Shown here: piece by piece, positions 18,029 to 26,967 of the stretch
How the letters are laid out: the number at the start of each line of letters is the position of its first letter
Numbering within the stretch: position 1 is the first letter of the stretch
DNA from: Bacillota bacterium
GTDB lineage: Bacteria; Bacillota; Clostridia; Lachnospirales; Lachnospiraceae
Direction: 5' to 3'
Length of the DNA: 64,000 bases
Assembly: GCA_029226935.1 (NCBI GenBank)
Contig: JAQXYZ010000019.1
Coordinates: 1 to 64,000 of the forward strand
The notes under the pieces: generated by a model
Seen by the model: only the letters and a program-made list of their open reading frames with translations
Told to the model about the DNA's origin: nothing
The model's database searches: none
Program-made: the position numbers and the translations under genes

Positions 18029-18580
18029 TTATACAGTCATAATTTCCTTGGACTTTTCTTCCATTAACTTGTCAACATCTTTTACATATTTGTCCGTCAG
18101 CTTCTGCAGTTCATCTGTAAGTTCCTTGATTTCATCCTCAGAAACCTCTTCCTTGGCAAGCTTTTTGAATGCATCATTTCCATCTCTTCTAATATTGCGG
18201 ACAGCCACCTTACATTCCTCAGCTTTTTTCTTAACGTCTTTAACCAAATCTTTTCTTCTCTCCTCGGTAAGTTCCGGGAAAACCAGTCTGATTACCGAAC
18301 CATCATTGGATGGATTAATGCCGATATCAGATGACATAATTGCCTTTTCAATTTCTTTAATCAAGGATTTTTCCCATGGTGCAATCTGAATCATTCTTGC
18401 TTCGGGAATGGTAATATTGCCTACCTGCTGTATCGGAGTAGGTGTTCCGTAGTAGTCTACTCTCAGTTTATCAAGAACATGAGGATTGGCACGTCCTGCC
18501 CTGATGCCCAGATAATCATTTTCCAAGTGCTCATAGGTCTTTTTCATCTTATCGTCATAAATTTTAAGTTTTTCATTCAT
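18029..18580 (-). CDS. frr: Ribosome recycling factor
   Basis: MNEKLKIYDDKMKKTYEHLENDYLGIRAGRANPHVLDKLRVDYYGTPTPIQQVGNI. Confidence 0.97.
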   Translation of the reverse strand: MNEKLKIYDDKMKKTYEHLENDYLGIRAGRANPHVLDKLRVDYYGTPTPIQQVGNITIPEARMIQIAPWEKSLIKEIEKAIMSSDIGINPSNDGSVIRLVFPELTEERRKDLVKDVKKKAEECKVAVRNIRRDGNDAFKKLAKEEVSEDEIKELTDELQKLTDKYVKDVDKLMEEKSKEIMTV

Positions 18581-18596
18581 TCTATTATCCCTCCGT

Positions 18597-19292
18597 TTAT
18601 ACAATTACCTTTGTTCCGTTAAACTTTCCTTTTACGGTATTGACAATACTGTCCTTCTCATTTAAATCAAACACCCACATAGGCATTTTGTTGTCCCTTG
18701 CAAGTATGGATGCCGTCATATCTACCACCTGAAGATTCTGGGAAATAACTTCATCAATACTGATTTCATCGTACCTCTTGGCAGTAGGATTTATTGCAGG
18801 ATCGCTGTCATAAACACCATCAATGGACTTAGCCAATAAAATCGTCTCTGCCTCCACCTCAATTGCACGAAGCACAACTCCTGTATCTGTTGAGAAATAA
18901 GGATGCCCCGTTCCTCCGGCAAAAAACACTACTTTGCCTTCCCCAAAGTACTTATTTGCCCTGTCCTTGGAAAAAAGCTTTGTAAAGGAACTGCACTCAA
19001 AAGGAGTAAGTATCTCCGTCTTCATCCCAACGCTTCTGAAAATTTCTGAAACATAAATGCAGTTCATGACCGTTGCCAGCATTCCAATCTGATCAGCCTT
19101 AGTTCTGTCAATATTCTCGCTGGTACGCCCGCGCCAGAAGTTTCCGCCGCCGGTAACCACACCTACCTGTATTCCATCATCAACAAGCTGCTTTACCTGT
19201 AAGGCTACTGCTCTTACCGTTTCTTCATCAAAACCTGTTTTTTTATCTCCTGCAAGAGCTTCTCCGCTTAATTTCAGTAAAATTCTCTGCAT
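18597..19292 (-). CDS. pyrH: UMP kinase
   Basis: MQRILLKLSGEALAGDKKTGFD, VTGGGNFWRGR, FAGGTGHPYFSTDT. Confidence 0.97.
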   Translation of the reverse strand: MQRILLKLSGEALAGDKKTGFDEETVRAVALQVKQLVDDGIQVGVVTGGGNFWRGRTSENIDRTKADQIGMLATVMNCIYVSEIFRSVGMKTEILTPFECSSFTKLFSKDRANKYFGEGKVVFFAGGTGHPYFSTDTGVVLRAIEVEAETILLAKSIDGVYDSDPAINPTAKRYDEISIDEVISQNLQVVDMTASILARDNKMPMWVFDLNEKDSIVNTVKGKFNGTKVIV

Positions 19293-19305
19293 ATTCTCCT
19301 CCGAT

Positions 19306-20043
19306 CTATTTCATCTTCTTTAATTCTTCAAAGAACGAGGTGGGATTTACTTCTGCATAGCACTGTGAGCACATACCTTCAATAACAGCACCATTGTTAA
19401 TCTGTACGGATTTTGATTTAATATCTCCCATAACAATTGCTGACGCATCCAGAATAACGGGACCCTTTACATCAATGTCGCCTTTGATTGCACCGGCAAT
19501 TACAGCACTGGTTGCATAAATATTGCCGATAATTACTGTACTCTGACCTACCTTAATGCTTCCCTGGCTGCGTAATTCACCTGTAATTTTAGCACCATCT
19601 GCAAAAATTTCTGCGGCCTGTGAATTTCCCTGAATGGCGCCTGTAATATTAAGCTTGCCAAGTGCCTCCACATTGCCCACAATGCTGCCCCTTACATCCA
19701 GAGCGCCCTCCGTTGCAATATTACCATTGATGATCATAGACTCTGTAAATACGGATACTTCATCAGAGGGACGTTTCGAGGGCTGAACTGACATATCTGC
19801 CAGCTTCTCTTCTGCTGCAGGCGCAACATAAATCGGTTCTTCCTCCGGCATTTCTGTCTCTACTACATTTTCAAGCATCTGACTTAAATCCGCGTCAAAA
19901 TTATTTACTGTCACATCTGAAGACGATGCTTCCTCTGCTGCTTCCTTTACAGCATCCTTTTCCATATCTTCAGTGCTTTCCTCCGGCATAAGTTCATTGA
20001 CTGCCTGTGACAGATCATCCTTTAAATCTGAGAAAAAACCCAT
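19306..20043 (-). CDS. Bactofilin / polymer-forming cytoskeletal protein
   Basis: SMIINGNIATEGALDVRGSIVGNVEALGKLNITGAIQGNSQ...GDIKSKSVQINNGAVIEG beta-repeat domain with C-terminal CSQCY. Confidence 0.85.
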   Translation of the reverse strand: MGFFSDLKDDLSQAVNELMPEESTEDMEKDAVKEAAEEASSSDVTVNNFDADLSQMLENVVETEMPEEEPIYVAPAAEEKLADMSVQPSKRPSDEVSVFTESMIINGNIATEGALDVRGSIVGNVEALGKLNITGAIQGNSQAAEIFADGAKITGELRSQGSIKVGQSTVIIGNIYATSAVIAGAIKGDIDVKGPVILDASAIVMGDIKSKSVQINNGAVIEGMCSQCYAEVNPTSFFEELKKMK

Positions 20044-20079
20044 TTTTTAATCCTCCATTTGTATCTTATTATCTTTTAT

Positions 20080-20994
20080 TTATTGTTTTACAGTTATATG
20101 CTGAATCGGTATCGTTTCATCTGTAATCGGCAAAAACACCGCATCTCCCCGATCCCTGATCCGTGAAATAATTTCCGGCAGTGCCTCTACCGTTGTATTT
20201 TTTTCTGCTGCATCATGCATCAGAATCATACATTCATTCATACCGTCAATCTTGCTCAGACAATTACTTACAATGCTCTCCGCACTGATCTGACCGCTTA
20301 CTGCATCTCCCGAAGCAATGTTCCAGTCAAAATAGGTAAGCCCGCTTTCGTTCACATAGGCAATCAGCTCCTGCATGTCTGCTCTGCTTACTGTGTTGGA
20401 GCTTCCTCCCGGGAAACGGTAAAATCTGGGCCAAAGTCCGGTAACCTGATACAAATATTCCTGTAATTCATTTATATCTGAAGCAAAGCTTTCCTTTGAT
20501 GCATAAATTTCATTATACTTATGGCTATAGGAGTGCATTGCCAGCGTATGTCCTTCTGCCACAATTCTTTGATATGCTCTGACAGATGCATCATCTGTCT
20601 TACCCACTACAAAGAAAGTTGCTTTCACATCATATTCCTTTAAAATATCCAAAATCCTGTCAGTATTACGGCTTGGACCATCGTCAAAGGTCAGATAAAT
20701 CTGCTTTTGAAATGTATCTGAAGCTTCCTCTTCAATAATCAGCTGTGTCTCAAGGTCGTCACGAGAGGATTCCTCAACAGATGCTGTAGTGAAAACCCCT
20801 GACACTTCATCTGCCGGCATTTCGTACATTTTTACCAATGTCTCCAGCTCCTGCACTCTGTTTGACAGTTGAAAAACACGAATGCCCAATATAACGCTTA
20901 CAACAACCGGAATAATAATCAGCGCAGCAATCGTTCCCAATATTAATTTTTTCAGCAGGCGTATTCTCTTTCGCCGGTCGTTTGTACCCTCCAT
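20080..20994 (-). CDS. Polysaccharide deacetylase family protein
   Basis: IYLTFDDGPSRNTDRILDILKEYDVKATFFVVG...HSYSHKYNEIY...RFPGGSSN; start MEGTNDRRKR after AAGGAG; one TM. Confidence 0.92.
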   Translation of the reverse strand: MEGTNDRRKRIRLLKKLILGTIAALIIIPVVVSVILGIRVFQLSNRVQELETLVKMYEMPADEVSGVFTTASVEESSRDDLETQLIIEEEASDTFQKQIYLTFDDGPSRNTDRILDILKEYDVKATFFVVGKTDDASVRAYQRIVAEGHTLAMHSYSHKYNEIYASKESFASDINELQEYLYQVTGLWPRFYRFPGGSSNTVSRADMQELIAYVNESGLTYFDWNIASGDAVSGQISAESIVSNCLSKIDGMNECMILMHDAAEKNTTVEALPEIISRIRDRGDAVFLPITDETIPIQHITVKQ

Positions 20995-21067
20995 GGGTCT
21001 TCGCTCCTTACAAACGATTTGAATATATTGTATCACAATATGCTTTGGTGGGAAAGAGAAATTTTTA

Positions 21068-21096
21068 TTGACATTTTTTCTCATTTGTATTATATT
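21068..21096 (+). promoter_or_regulatory. sigma-A promoter for mntP riboswitch transcript (TTGACA-N17-TATATT)
   Basis: Consensus -35 at 21068-21073, -10 at 21091-21096. Confidence 0.8.
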
Positions 21097-21099
21097 TAA

Positions 21100-21200
21100 A
21101 TCTCCGTGAGGGAGTAGTTAGCGCTTCGCGTGATAAGTCAACATACTGATTATTATAATCTGGCTTATCTTAAATAACGAGACTCATGTATGGTTCAGTG
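21100..21200 (+). ncRNA. yybP-ykoY (Mn2+) riboswitch aptamer
   Basis: Conserved blocks GGGAGTAG, GTCAACATACTGAT, ATCTGGCTTATC, AACGAGACTCATG in correct order upstream of mntP. Confidence 0.85.
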
Positions 21201-21224
21201 CTGTACTTGGGTCATTTTTTTATT

Positions 21225-21254
21225 CAGGTACAGTGACTATTGTATCTGTTTTTT
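21225..21254 (+). terminator. Riboswitch attenuator terminator
   Basis: CAGGTACA (21225-21232)/TGTATCTG (21241-21248) stem followed by TTTTTT; competes with CTGTACTTG (21201-21209)/CAGGTACAG (21225-21233). Confidence 0.75.
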
Positions 21255-21290
21255 ATTATTGGGAAAATTATTTGTGAAAGGAACAAAAAG

Positions 21291-21860
21291 ATGAGTTTAA
21301 TTGAATTGTTTTTAATCGCTGTAGGGCTTTCCATGGATGCATTTGCCGTATCCGTCTGTAAGGGTCTTGCCACCCGCAAAATTTCTGCCAAACACCTTTT
21401 CCTTGTGGGAATCTGGTTTGGTGGTTTTCAGGCATTGATGCCTGCTATTGGTTATTTTTTAGGTTCTTCCTTTGAAAACTATATTACTTCCTTTGACCAT
21501 TGGGTTGCCTTTGTACTGCTTGCCTTTATCGGCGGCAATATGATCCGCGAAGCTTTTAGCAAGGATGAAGATTCGGTGGATGATTCTTTTTCCATAAAGA
21601 CGATGTTCATTATGGCAGTTGCCACCAGCATTGATGCCCTTGCGGTTGGTATTACATTTGCTTTGCTGCCGGGTGTAAACATCCTTGCCGCCGTACTCTT
21701 TATTGGCTGCATTACCTTTATTCTTTCCGGTATAGGGCTCAAAATCGGTAACCTGTTCGGTCTGAAATACAAGGCAAAAGCCGAATTTGCCGGTGGACTG
21801 ATTCTGGTTTTAATCGGACTTAAAATTCTATTGGAGCACCTCGGGGTCATTGGTTTTTAG
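21291..21860 (+). CDS. mntP: Manganese efflux pump MntP family
   Basis: [31 protein letters not shown]...[16 protein letters not shown] (duplicated D-containing TM motifs); AAAGGA RBS. Confidence 0.93.
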   Translation: MSLIELFLIAVGLSMDAFAVSVCKGLATRKISAKHLFLVGIWFGGFQALMPAIGYFLGSSFENYITSFDHWVAFVLLAFIGGNMIREAFSKDEDSVDDSFSIKTMFIMAVATSIDALAVGITFALLPGVNILAAVLFIGCITFILSGIGLKIGNLFGLKYKAKAEFAGGLILVLIGLKILLEHLGVIGF

Positions 21861-22355
21861 AAGTCCAGCTTTATTCAGGAATTCCATTCCGTATGAAACA
21901 TTTTTCTCATACAAAGGGCTTGATGCGGTTTTCCGTAACAATGTTTCATATTCCTGCGCTTTCTTTTCAAATACTTCCCCGAGCTCTGCCCGGCTTGCTG
22001 CATCAAAAATCAGATATCGGTTACATGCTGAATACATTGTAAGCCTTTCCCAGAGATACTCGAATTCCTCCTCGTAGTCCATGTTTAAATACATGCTGTC
22101 TGCCATCCAATTGTAATCACCGCGCCTTGCCTTATCCTCCGCTTCTGAAAGTCTATGCTCCAGCATCTTATACTGCTCATCTTCTGCCACGTCAGCCACT
22201 GTGCCGATTACTATCCAAAGTGAGAGAACCGTTACTCCAAGGAGCAGATAAATGGAAATCGTTTTGAAAGTAAATTTATTTTTGTAGTCCCATTTACGAT
22301 AGACAAGGAAATAAAAAGCGGCAATTCCTGCCAGTGTGAAAATCAATCCCATCAT
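21828..22355 (-). CDS. Uncharacterised membrane protein (two N-terminal TM segments)
   Basis: [22 protein letters not shown]...[28 protein letters not shown]-type coupling with upstream gene. Confidence 0.6.
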   Translation of the reverse strand: MMGLIFTLAGIAAFYFLVYRKWDYKNKFTFKTISIYLLLGVTVLSLWIVIGTVADVAEDEQYKMLEHRLSEAEDKARRGDYNWMADSMYLNMDYEEEFEYLWERLTMYSACNRYLIFDAASRAELGEVFEKKAQEYETLLRKTASSPLYEKNVSYGMEFLNKAGLLKTNDPEVLQ

Positions 22356-23008
22356 TTTGTCTTCATCCTTTCCTCGATGACCGTCGCCACCTGCTCTGCC
22401 ACGGCATTCTCCATGTATCTGTCATAAACGCCGTTTTCATCCGGTTCGAAGCATTCCATTTCGTCTGACGTAAGACCTACATACCCCATAAAAAAAGCCT
22501 TGATATTAAAGAGTATTTCCTGTTGAAATTCTTTCTCCTCATCCTGCATATAATAAAGAGAATCATAAGCTCTATCAAGGAGTGAAAGAATATCTTCTCT
22601 TTCCGGAATCTGTCCCTCTTCTGCCATGTCAACAAACTCATTCATTCTTCTTAAGAACTCATCATAGTAATAATTTCTGTTTTCACCAAAAAACGTTTCA
22701 TAGTATTTTGCCTGACTATCCTTTGCGGCAGCACGCCTCTCCTCCCTGTTTTCCCAGAGAAATATTCCCAGAGAAAAAGCAATCAGGGCTACATTGATTC
22801 CCATCAGAATAACAATCATTCTCGTCAGCATCCGCTGCTTTAATTCCGGTGTCTTCTGCTTGATGAGAAAAGGTCTAAGCAACCTGTTTCTCTCAATCCT
22901 TTCCTGAATTTCTTCCTGAAATGCCACTCCTTCGGGATTAACAGCATCACAATACGGGCATTTCACACTTTGAGAGGGAACTTCCCCTCCACAATATGGA
23001 CACTTCAT
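22352..23008 (-). CDS. Zinc-ribbon membrane protein, uncharacterised
   Basis: N-terminal MKCPYCGGEVPSQSVKCPYCDAVNP double CxxC, one TM (MIVILMGINVALIAFSLGIFLW). Confidence 0.75.
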   Translation of the reverse strand: MKCPYCGGEVPSQSVKCPYCDAVNPEGVAFQEEIQERIERNRLLRPFLIKQKTPELKQRMLTRMIVILMGINVALIAFSLGIFLWENREERRAAAKDSQAKYYETFFGENRNYYYDEFLRRMNEFVDMAEEGQIPEREDILSLLDRAYDSLYYMQDEEKEFQQEILFNIKAFFMGYVGLTSDEMECFEPDENGVYDRYMENAVAEQVATVIEERMKTK

Positions 23009-23074
23009 AATAACTCCTATCGTTTTTCATCCAATATGTAACTATTTCATCATTTATAACTGCTTTATGCTTTA

Positions 23075-23836
23075 CTAATCATTCTCCAAAAACAGAACCA
23101 CCAGTTTTTGAACAAGATCCTTTTTCTCAATATCCTCGTCCCACTGTGTGATCTGACTGATTTCATCCTCTGTGTATCCCCATTCAACCAATTTCTTTAC
23201 ACAATCTACATAAAATTTTTTCAGCACCTGCTCATTTTCAAGAAAAAACTGATCATCGGCATACTCTCTGCTCGTACGCAGCACATATCCCGCCTGATAC
23301 AGCACATCATTCATCCAATAGTCACATTGCACAATCTTTTCTTCCATGCTGAAATTCTCTGCGGCAATCATTTGAATTTTCTCAAGATCCGCATCCATTC
23401 CTTCAATGGCTTTGTTTATATTGACTACCTGAACATACTTCTGATAGTTTCTTCCGAACAGATCATTTTTTCTGATATACTCATCAATTTCCTGATATTT
23501 TTCTTCCTGATACAATTCCTCAAGCCTATTAAGATGAGCCTGTTCCTGCTTATATTGTATTCGAACCGACAGTTTTCCAAACATGATAAAAAGGAATGTC
23601 AGAAAAATTCCTATGATTGCCAGCAGACCAACTATAAAAACAATTTTCTTTGTCTGCTTTTCCGCGGTCTTCTGTGGATAATTTTCCATTTCCTTTCGGA
23701 TTCCTGCCGCTTCCCTGTCGTAATTCTGGAGAATTCCCTTCTTCCATTTTCCCATAGCTTCTGAATTTTCGGTTTCACAATAAGGGCACCTAATGCACGC
23801 ATTATCATACTCCGCGCCACAACTTTTACAAATCAT
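23075..23836 (-). CDS. Zinc-ribbon membrane protein, uncharacterised (same architecture as 22352..23008)
   Basis: MICKSCGAEYDNACIRCPYCETENSEAMGKWK double CxxC, one TM, acidic C-terminal helical region. Confidence 0.75.
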   Translation of the reverse strand: MICKSCGAEYDNACIRCPYCETENSEAMGKWKKGILQNYDREAAGIRKEMENYPQKTAEKQTKKIVFIVGLLAIIGIFLTFLFIMFGKLSVRIQYKQEQAHLNRLEELYQEEKYQEIDEYIRKNDLFGRNYQKYVQVVNINKAIEGMDADLEKIQMIAAENFSMEEKIVQCDYWMNDVLYQAGYVLRTSREYADDQFFLENEQVLKKFYVDCVKKLVEWGYTEDEISQITQWDEDIEKKDLVQKLVVLFLEND

Positions 23837-23879
23837 GTATCAAACACCTTCCAGTAATGATAATAGAATTTCAAACAGT

Positions 23880-23916
23880 AAAAGGACTGATTTTCAAACC
23901 GCAAATCAGTCCTTTC
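23880..23916 (-). terminator. Terminator downstream of rpsB-tsf
   Basis: AAAGGACTGATTT-gcggtttga-AAATCAGTCCTTTT, 13-bp stem. Confidence 0.8.
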
Positions 23917-23943
23917 TTATAGCACTTTATTTAACTAAATTCT

Positions 23944-24882
23944 TTACATACCTGCCTGAGCTGCAACCTCTGCTGCAAAGTCATCAACCTTTTTCTCAAG
24001 ACCTTCACCTGTTTCAAAACGAACAAATTTCTTAATCTTAAGATTAGCGCTGTTTTCTTTTGCAACCTGTTCTACATATTTTGCTACAGTCTGCTTTCCG
24101 TCTTCAGCCTTAACATATACCTGCTCTAACAGACATACTTCCTTTAATTCCTTGTTAAGACGTCCAACTACTGCACCCTCGATAACCTTTTCAGGCTTAC
24201 CTGCCATCTTAGGATCGTTAGCAATCTGAGCCATCAGAATTTCTTTTTCGTGTTCCTTGTATTCATCAGAAACATCATCTGTAGAAACATACTTAGGTGA
24301 AAGTGCTGCGACCTGCATTGCAAGGTTTGTTAATGCTTCCTTCACTGCATCATTCACTACATCTGTCTCAGCTTCAACAATGACACCGATTCTTCCGCCG
24401 CCGTGTGTATAGGATACTACACAGCCGTTTTCAGCTACAACCTTTTCAAATCTTCTGATGTTTAAGTTTTCACCAATCTTTGCAATCTTTGCAACAAGTG
24501 CGTCCTTTACGGTCATAGAGGAGTCTGCATTCCATGTTTCAGCCATGAAAGCGTCCATGTCTGCTGCATCGGAATTTACTGCCTGCTGTGCCACTGCTGC
24601 TACAAAGCCTTGGAATTCTTCGTTCTTTGCAACAAAGTCTGTTTCAGAGTTAACTTCAACAACTGCTGCTACTTTATCATCCTTTACAATTACATTGCAA
24701 AGACCTTCTGCTGCAATTCTGCCAGCCTTCTTTTCAGCCTTTGCCTGACCGTTCTTTCTAAGGAATTCAACGGCTGCTTCCATATCGCCATCGGTTTCGC
24801 CAAGGGCCTTCTTGCAGTCCATCATTCCTGCGCCGGTCATTTCTCTTAATTCTTTTACCATAGCTGCTGTAATGTTAGCCAT
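23944..24882 (-). CDS. tsf: Translation elongation factor Ts
   Basis: MANITAAMVKELREMTGAGMMDCKKALGETDGDMEAAVEFLRKNGQAKAEKKAGR. Confidence 0.98.
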   Translation of the reverse strand: MANITAAMVKELREMTGAGMMDCKKALGETDGDMEAAVEFLRKNGQAKAEKKAGRIAAEGLCNVIVKDDKVAAVVEVNSETDFVAKNEEFQGFVAAVAQQAVNSDAADMDAFMAETWNADSSMTVKDALVAKIAKIGENLNIRRFEKVVAENGCVVSYTHGGGRIGVIVEAETDVVNDAVKEALTNLAMQVAALSPKYVSTDDVSDEYKEHEKEILMAQIANDPKMAGKPEKVIEGAVVGRLNKELKEVCLLEQVYVKAEDGKQTVAKYVEQVAKENSANLKIKKFVRFETGEGLEKKVDDFAAEVAAQAGM

Positions 24883-24907
24883 TTTTTAATCCTCCTTGAA
24901 TCGTCTG

Positions 24908-25672
24908 TTATTCAGCATCTGCAACTTCTTCAATGTCTTCCGCAGCTGCCTCGCCTGCTGCTTCTGCCATTTCAGCAGTCAGGGTTTCTTCTCCCTGATT
25001 TGCTTCGATTACAGCATCAGCCATCTTAGCAACGATCAGTTTAACGGCTCTGATTGCATCATCATTACCGGGGATGATGTAATCTAATTCTTCAGGATCA
25101 CAGTTGGTATCACCAATACCAATCAAAGTAATTCCAAGTGCATGTGCTTCCTGTACACAAATTCTTTCCTTCTTAGGATCTACTACGAAAATAGCATCGG
25201 GAATTCTAGTCATTGTCTTGATACCGCCAAGATTCTTTTCAAGCTTTTCCCATTCCTTCTTAATTTCAATAACTTCCTTCTTGGGAAGAACATCGAAGGT
25301 TCCGTCTTCTGCCATTGTTTCAATTGCTTTTAATCTGTCAATTCTGCTCTGGATGGTCTTAAAGTTAGTAAGCATACCACCTAACCATCTCTCATTTACA
25401 TAGTACATTCCGCAACGCTCAGCTTCTGTCTTAACAGCGTCCTGTGCCTGCTTCTTGGTACCTACAAAAAGAATGGTTCCGCCCTGTGCAGCAATTTCAA
25501 ATACTGCTCTGTAAGCTTCGTCAACCTTACCTACAGACTTCTGTAAGTCGATGATGTGGATACCATTTCTCTCTGTGAAGATGTAAGGAGCCATCTTAGG
25601 GTTCCATCTTCTTGTCTGATGTCCGAAATGAACACCTGCTTCAAGTAACTGTTTCATTGAAATAACGCTCAT
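24908..25672 (-). CDS. rpsB: 30S ribosomal protein S2
   Basis: [47 protein letters not shown]. Confidence 0.98.
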   Translation of the reverse strand: MSVISMKQLLEAGVHFGHQTRRWNPKMAPYIFTERNGIHIIDLQKSVGKVDEAYRAVFEIAAQGGTILFVGTKKQAQDAVKTEAERCGMYYVNERWLGGMLTNFKTIQSRIDRLKAIETMAEDGTFDVLPKKEVIEIKKEWEKLEKNLGGIKTMTRIPDAIFVVDPKKERICVQEAHALGITLIGIGDTNCDPEELDYIIPGNDDAIRAVKLIVAKMADAVIEANQGEETLTAEMAEAAGEAAAEDIEEVADAE

Positions 25673-25799
25673 GTTTCTACCTCCATTTGGTTAGACTTCC
25701 GCGCATTTCACTCTTCTGCCAACTTCCGCGTTAAGAAGCACCGACAGACTTAAAACGCGCGTGATTTATAGTTTCACTGCGGCATACCGCAACGTGAGA

Positions 25800-25828
25800 A
25801 TTATAACACAGAAAAATCCCTCACGCAA
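25800..25828 (-). promoter_or_regulatory. rpsB promoter (TTGCGT-N17-TATAAT with extended TG)
   Basis: Minus-strand TTGCGT (25828..25823), spacer 17, TGtTATAAT (-10 25805..25800). Confidence 0.65.
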
Positions 25829-25837
25829 GGGATTTTT
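25812..25837 (-). terminator. Intrinsic terminator between the secreted-protein gene and rpsB
   Basis: AAAAATCCCT-tgcgtg-AGGGATTTTT. Confidence 0.7.
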
Positions 25838-25980
25838 CCAGCAACTAACCGAATTTTCCTATATTTTTCTATACCATCAGATACATAAGCACTGAGAATC
25901 CCGAAAACAACACTCAAAACCGCATAATAGCGATAACCCATAATGCATTTCTTTCCACCTCATATACTTGAATTTATTAT

Positions 25981-26775
25981 TTATACTGCTTCGATGGTTG
26001 CACCAACTAACTTAGCAAAATAGAAATACCCATAAAAACAATCTGTATCTGCCAGTATTGTTGTATAATCTAAACCTGCCGGAATTGTCATCTTGTAAGC
26101 TTTTCTTTCATACTCAAACGTTACAACTGTGGTGACATCATTTCTTTCTGCCAGTTTCTTGATAATATAGTCAGACATGGTGTACAGTCTTCCTGAATCG
26201 AATTGTACTAAACCATTTTGTGGAGCATTCTTAATTTCACCATACAGACCTTTGACAAATACCTGACTTGCGGGAATCATGCTTCTTTCTGCCACATCTC
26301 CACAGGAACACCTATATTCTTCAATGCCGTCCTGTCCTGCACTGACTTCCTGAACGGTTGTCCATGAGTAGACATGTTCATGTTTTACTTCTGCATCTGA
26401 AAATGGTGTTGTTGGTGTAGATACTTTTTCTTTAAGACATAAATCAAAGCCTAGATAGCTGTCTGATCCTCCATAAATTCTAACATACCAAATAACCCAT
26501 GTAGTTATTCCGTCAATAGAATCTACTGAATATATAACGTCAACACCATCATCTGTTCTTATAATACGTTCATCATTACTATAATATTTTACATTTCTAT
26601 ATCTATATTCATCAGGAAAAGTAAAAGTGTCTCCCGCCTGAATTTCCACACCACCAGAATGATGATCCCACTCATGATTTGCTGCCAATACTTTCATCTC
26701 ACTTCCAACAAACATTCCAAGCACCATTGCAGTGGTTAAAACTGTTGTTAGAAATCTTTTCAATGTCTTTTTCAT
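25981..26775 (-). CDS. Secreted protein of unknown function
   Basis: Signal peptide MKKTLKRFLTTVLTTAMVLGMFVGSEMKVLAA; internal HVYSWTTVQEVSAGQDGIEEYRCSCGD motif. Confidence 0.7.
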   Translation of the reverse strand: MKKTLKRFLTTVLTTAMVLGMFVGSEMKVLAANHEWDHHSGGVEIQAGDTFTFPDEYRYRNVKYYSNDERIIRTDDGVDVIYSVDSIDGITTWVIWYVRIYGGSDSYLGFDLCLKEKVSTPTTPFSDAEVKHEHVYSWTTVQEVSAGQDGIEEYRCSCGDVAERSMIPASQVFVKGLYGEIKNAPQNGLVQFDSGRLYTMSDYIIKKLAERNDVTTVVTFEYERKAYKMTIPAGLDYTTILADTDCFYGYFYFAKLVGATIEAV

Positions 26776-26847
26776 TAGTCCTCTCCTTCTTTTAATCTAC
26801 ATGATATTTTTACTATATCCGATTGGAGGAATAATTTTCATTTTTCG

Positions 26848-26879
26848 CATGAAATGTAAAAATAACTACATGAAATGTA
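26848..26879 (-). promoter_or_regulatory. 11-bp exact direct repeats, candidate response-regulator (LytTR-like) operator
   Basis: CATGAAATGTA at 26848-26858 and 26869-26879, start-to-start 21 bp, just upstream of a putative -35 (26840..26835)/-10 TATAGT (26817..26812) for the secreted-protein gene. Confidence 0.45.
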
Positions 26880-26929
26880 TTGACATACTACGCCTTCTTG
26901 ACTTAAGACTTAAGGCGGTTGCCACCCCA

Positions 26930-26967
26930 TAAAAAAGGAACAGACAAAAGCTTAATGTCTGCTCCTT
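26930..26967 (-). terminator. Terminator at the end of the fla/che cluster
   Basis: AAGGAGCAGACA-loop-TGTCTGTTCCTT then TTTTTT on minus strand; overlaps the stop codon at 26966. Confidence 0.88.

Noticed and set aside
26891-26917. CGCCTT...AAGGCG inverted repeat
   Set aside because: Only a 6-bp stem with a long loop and no U-tract; too weak to call
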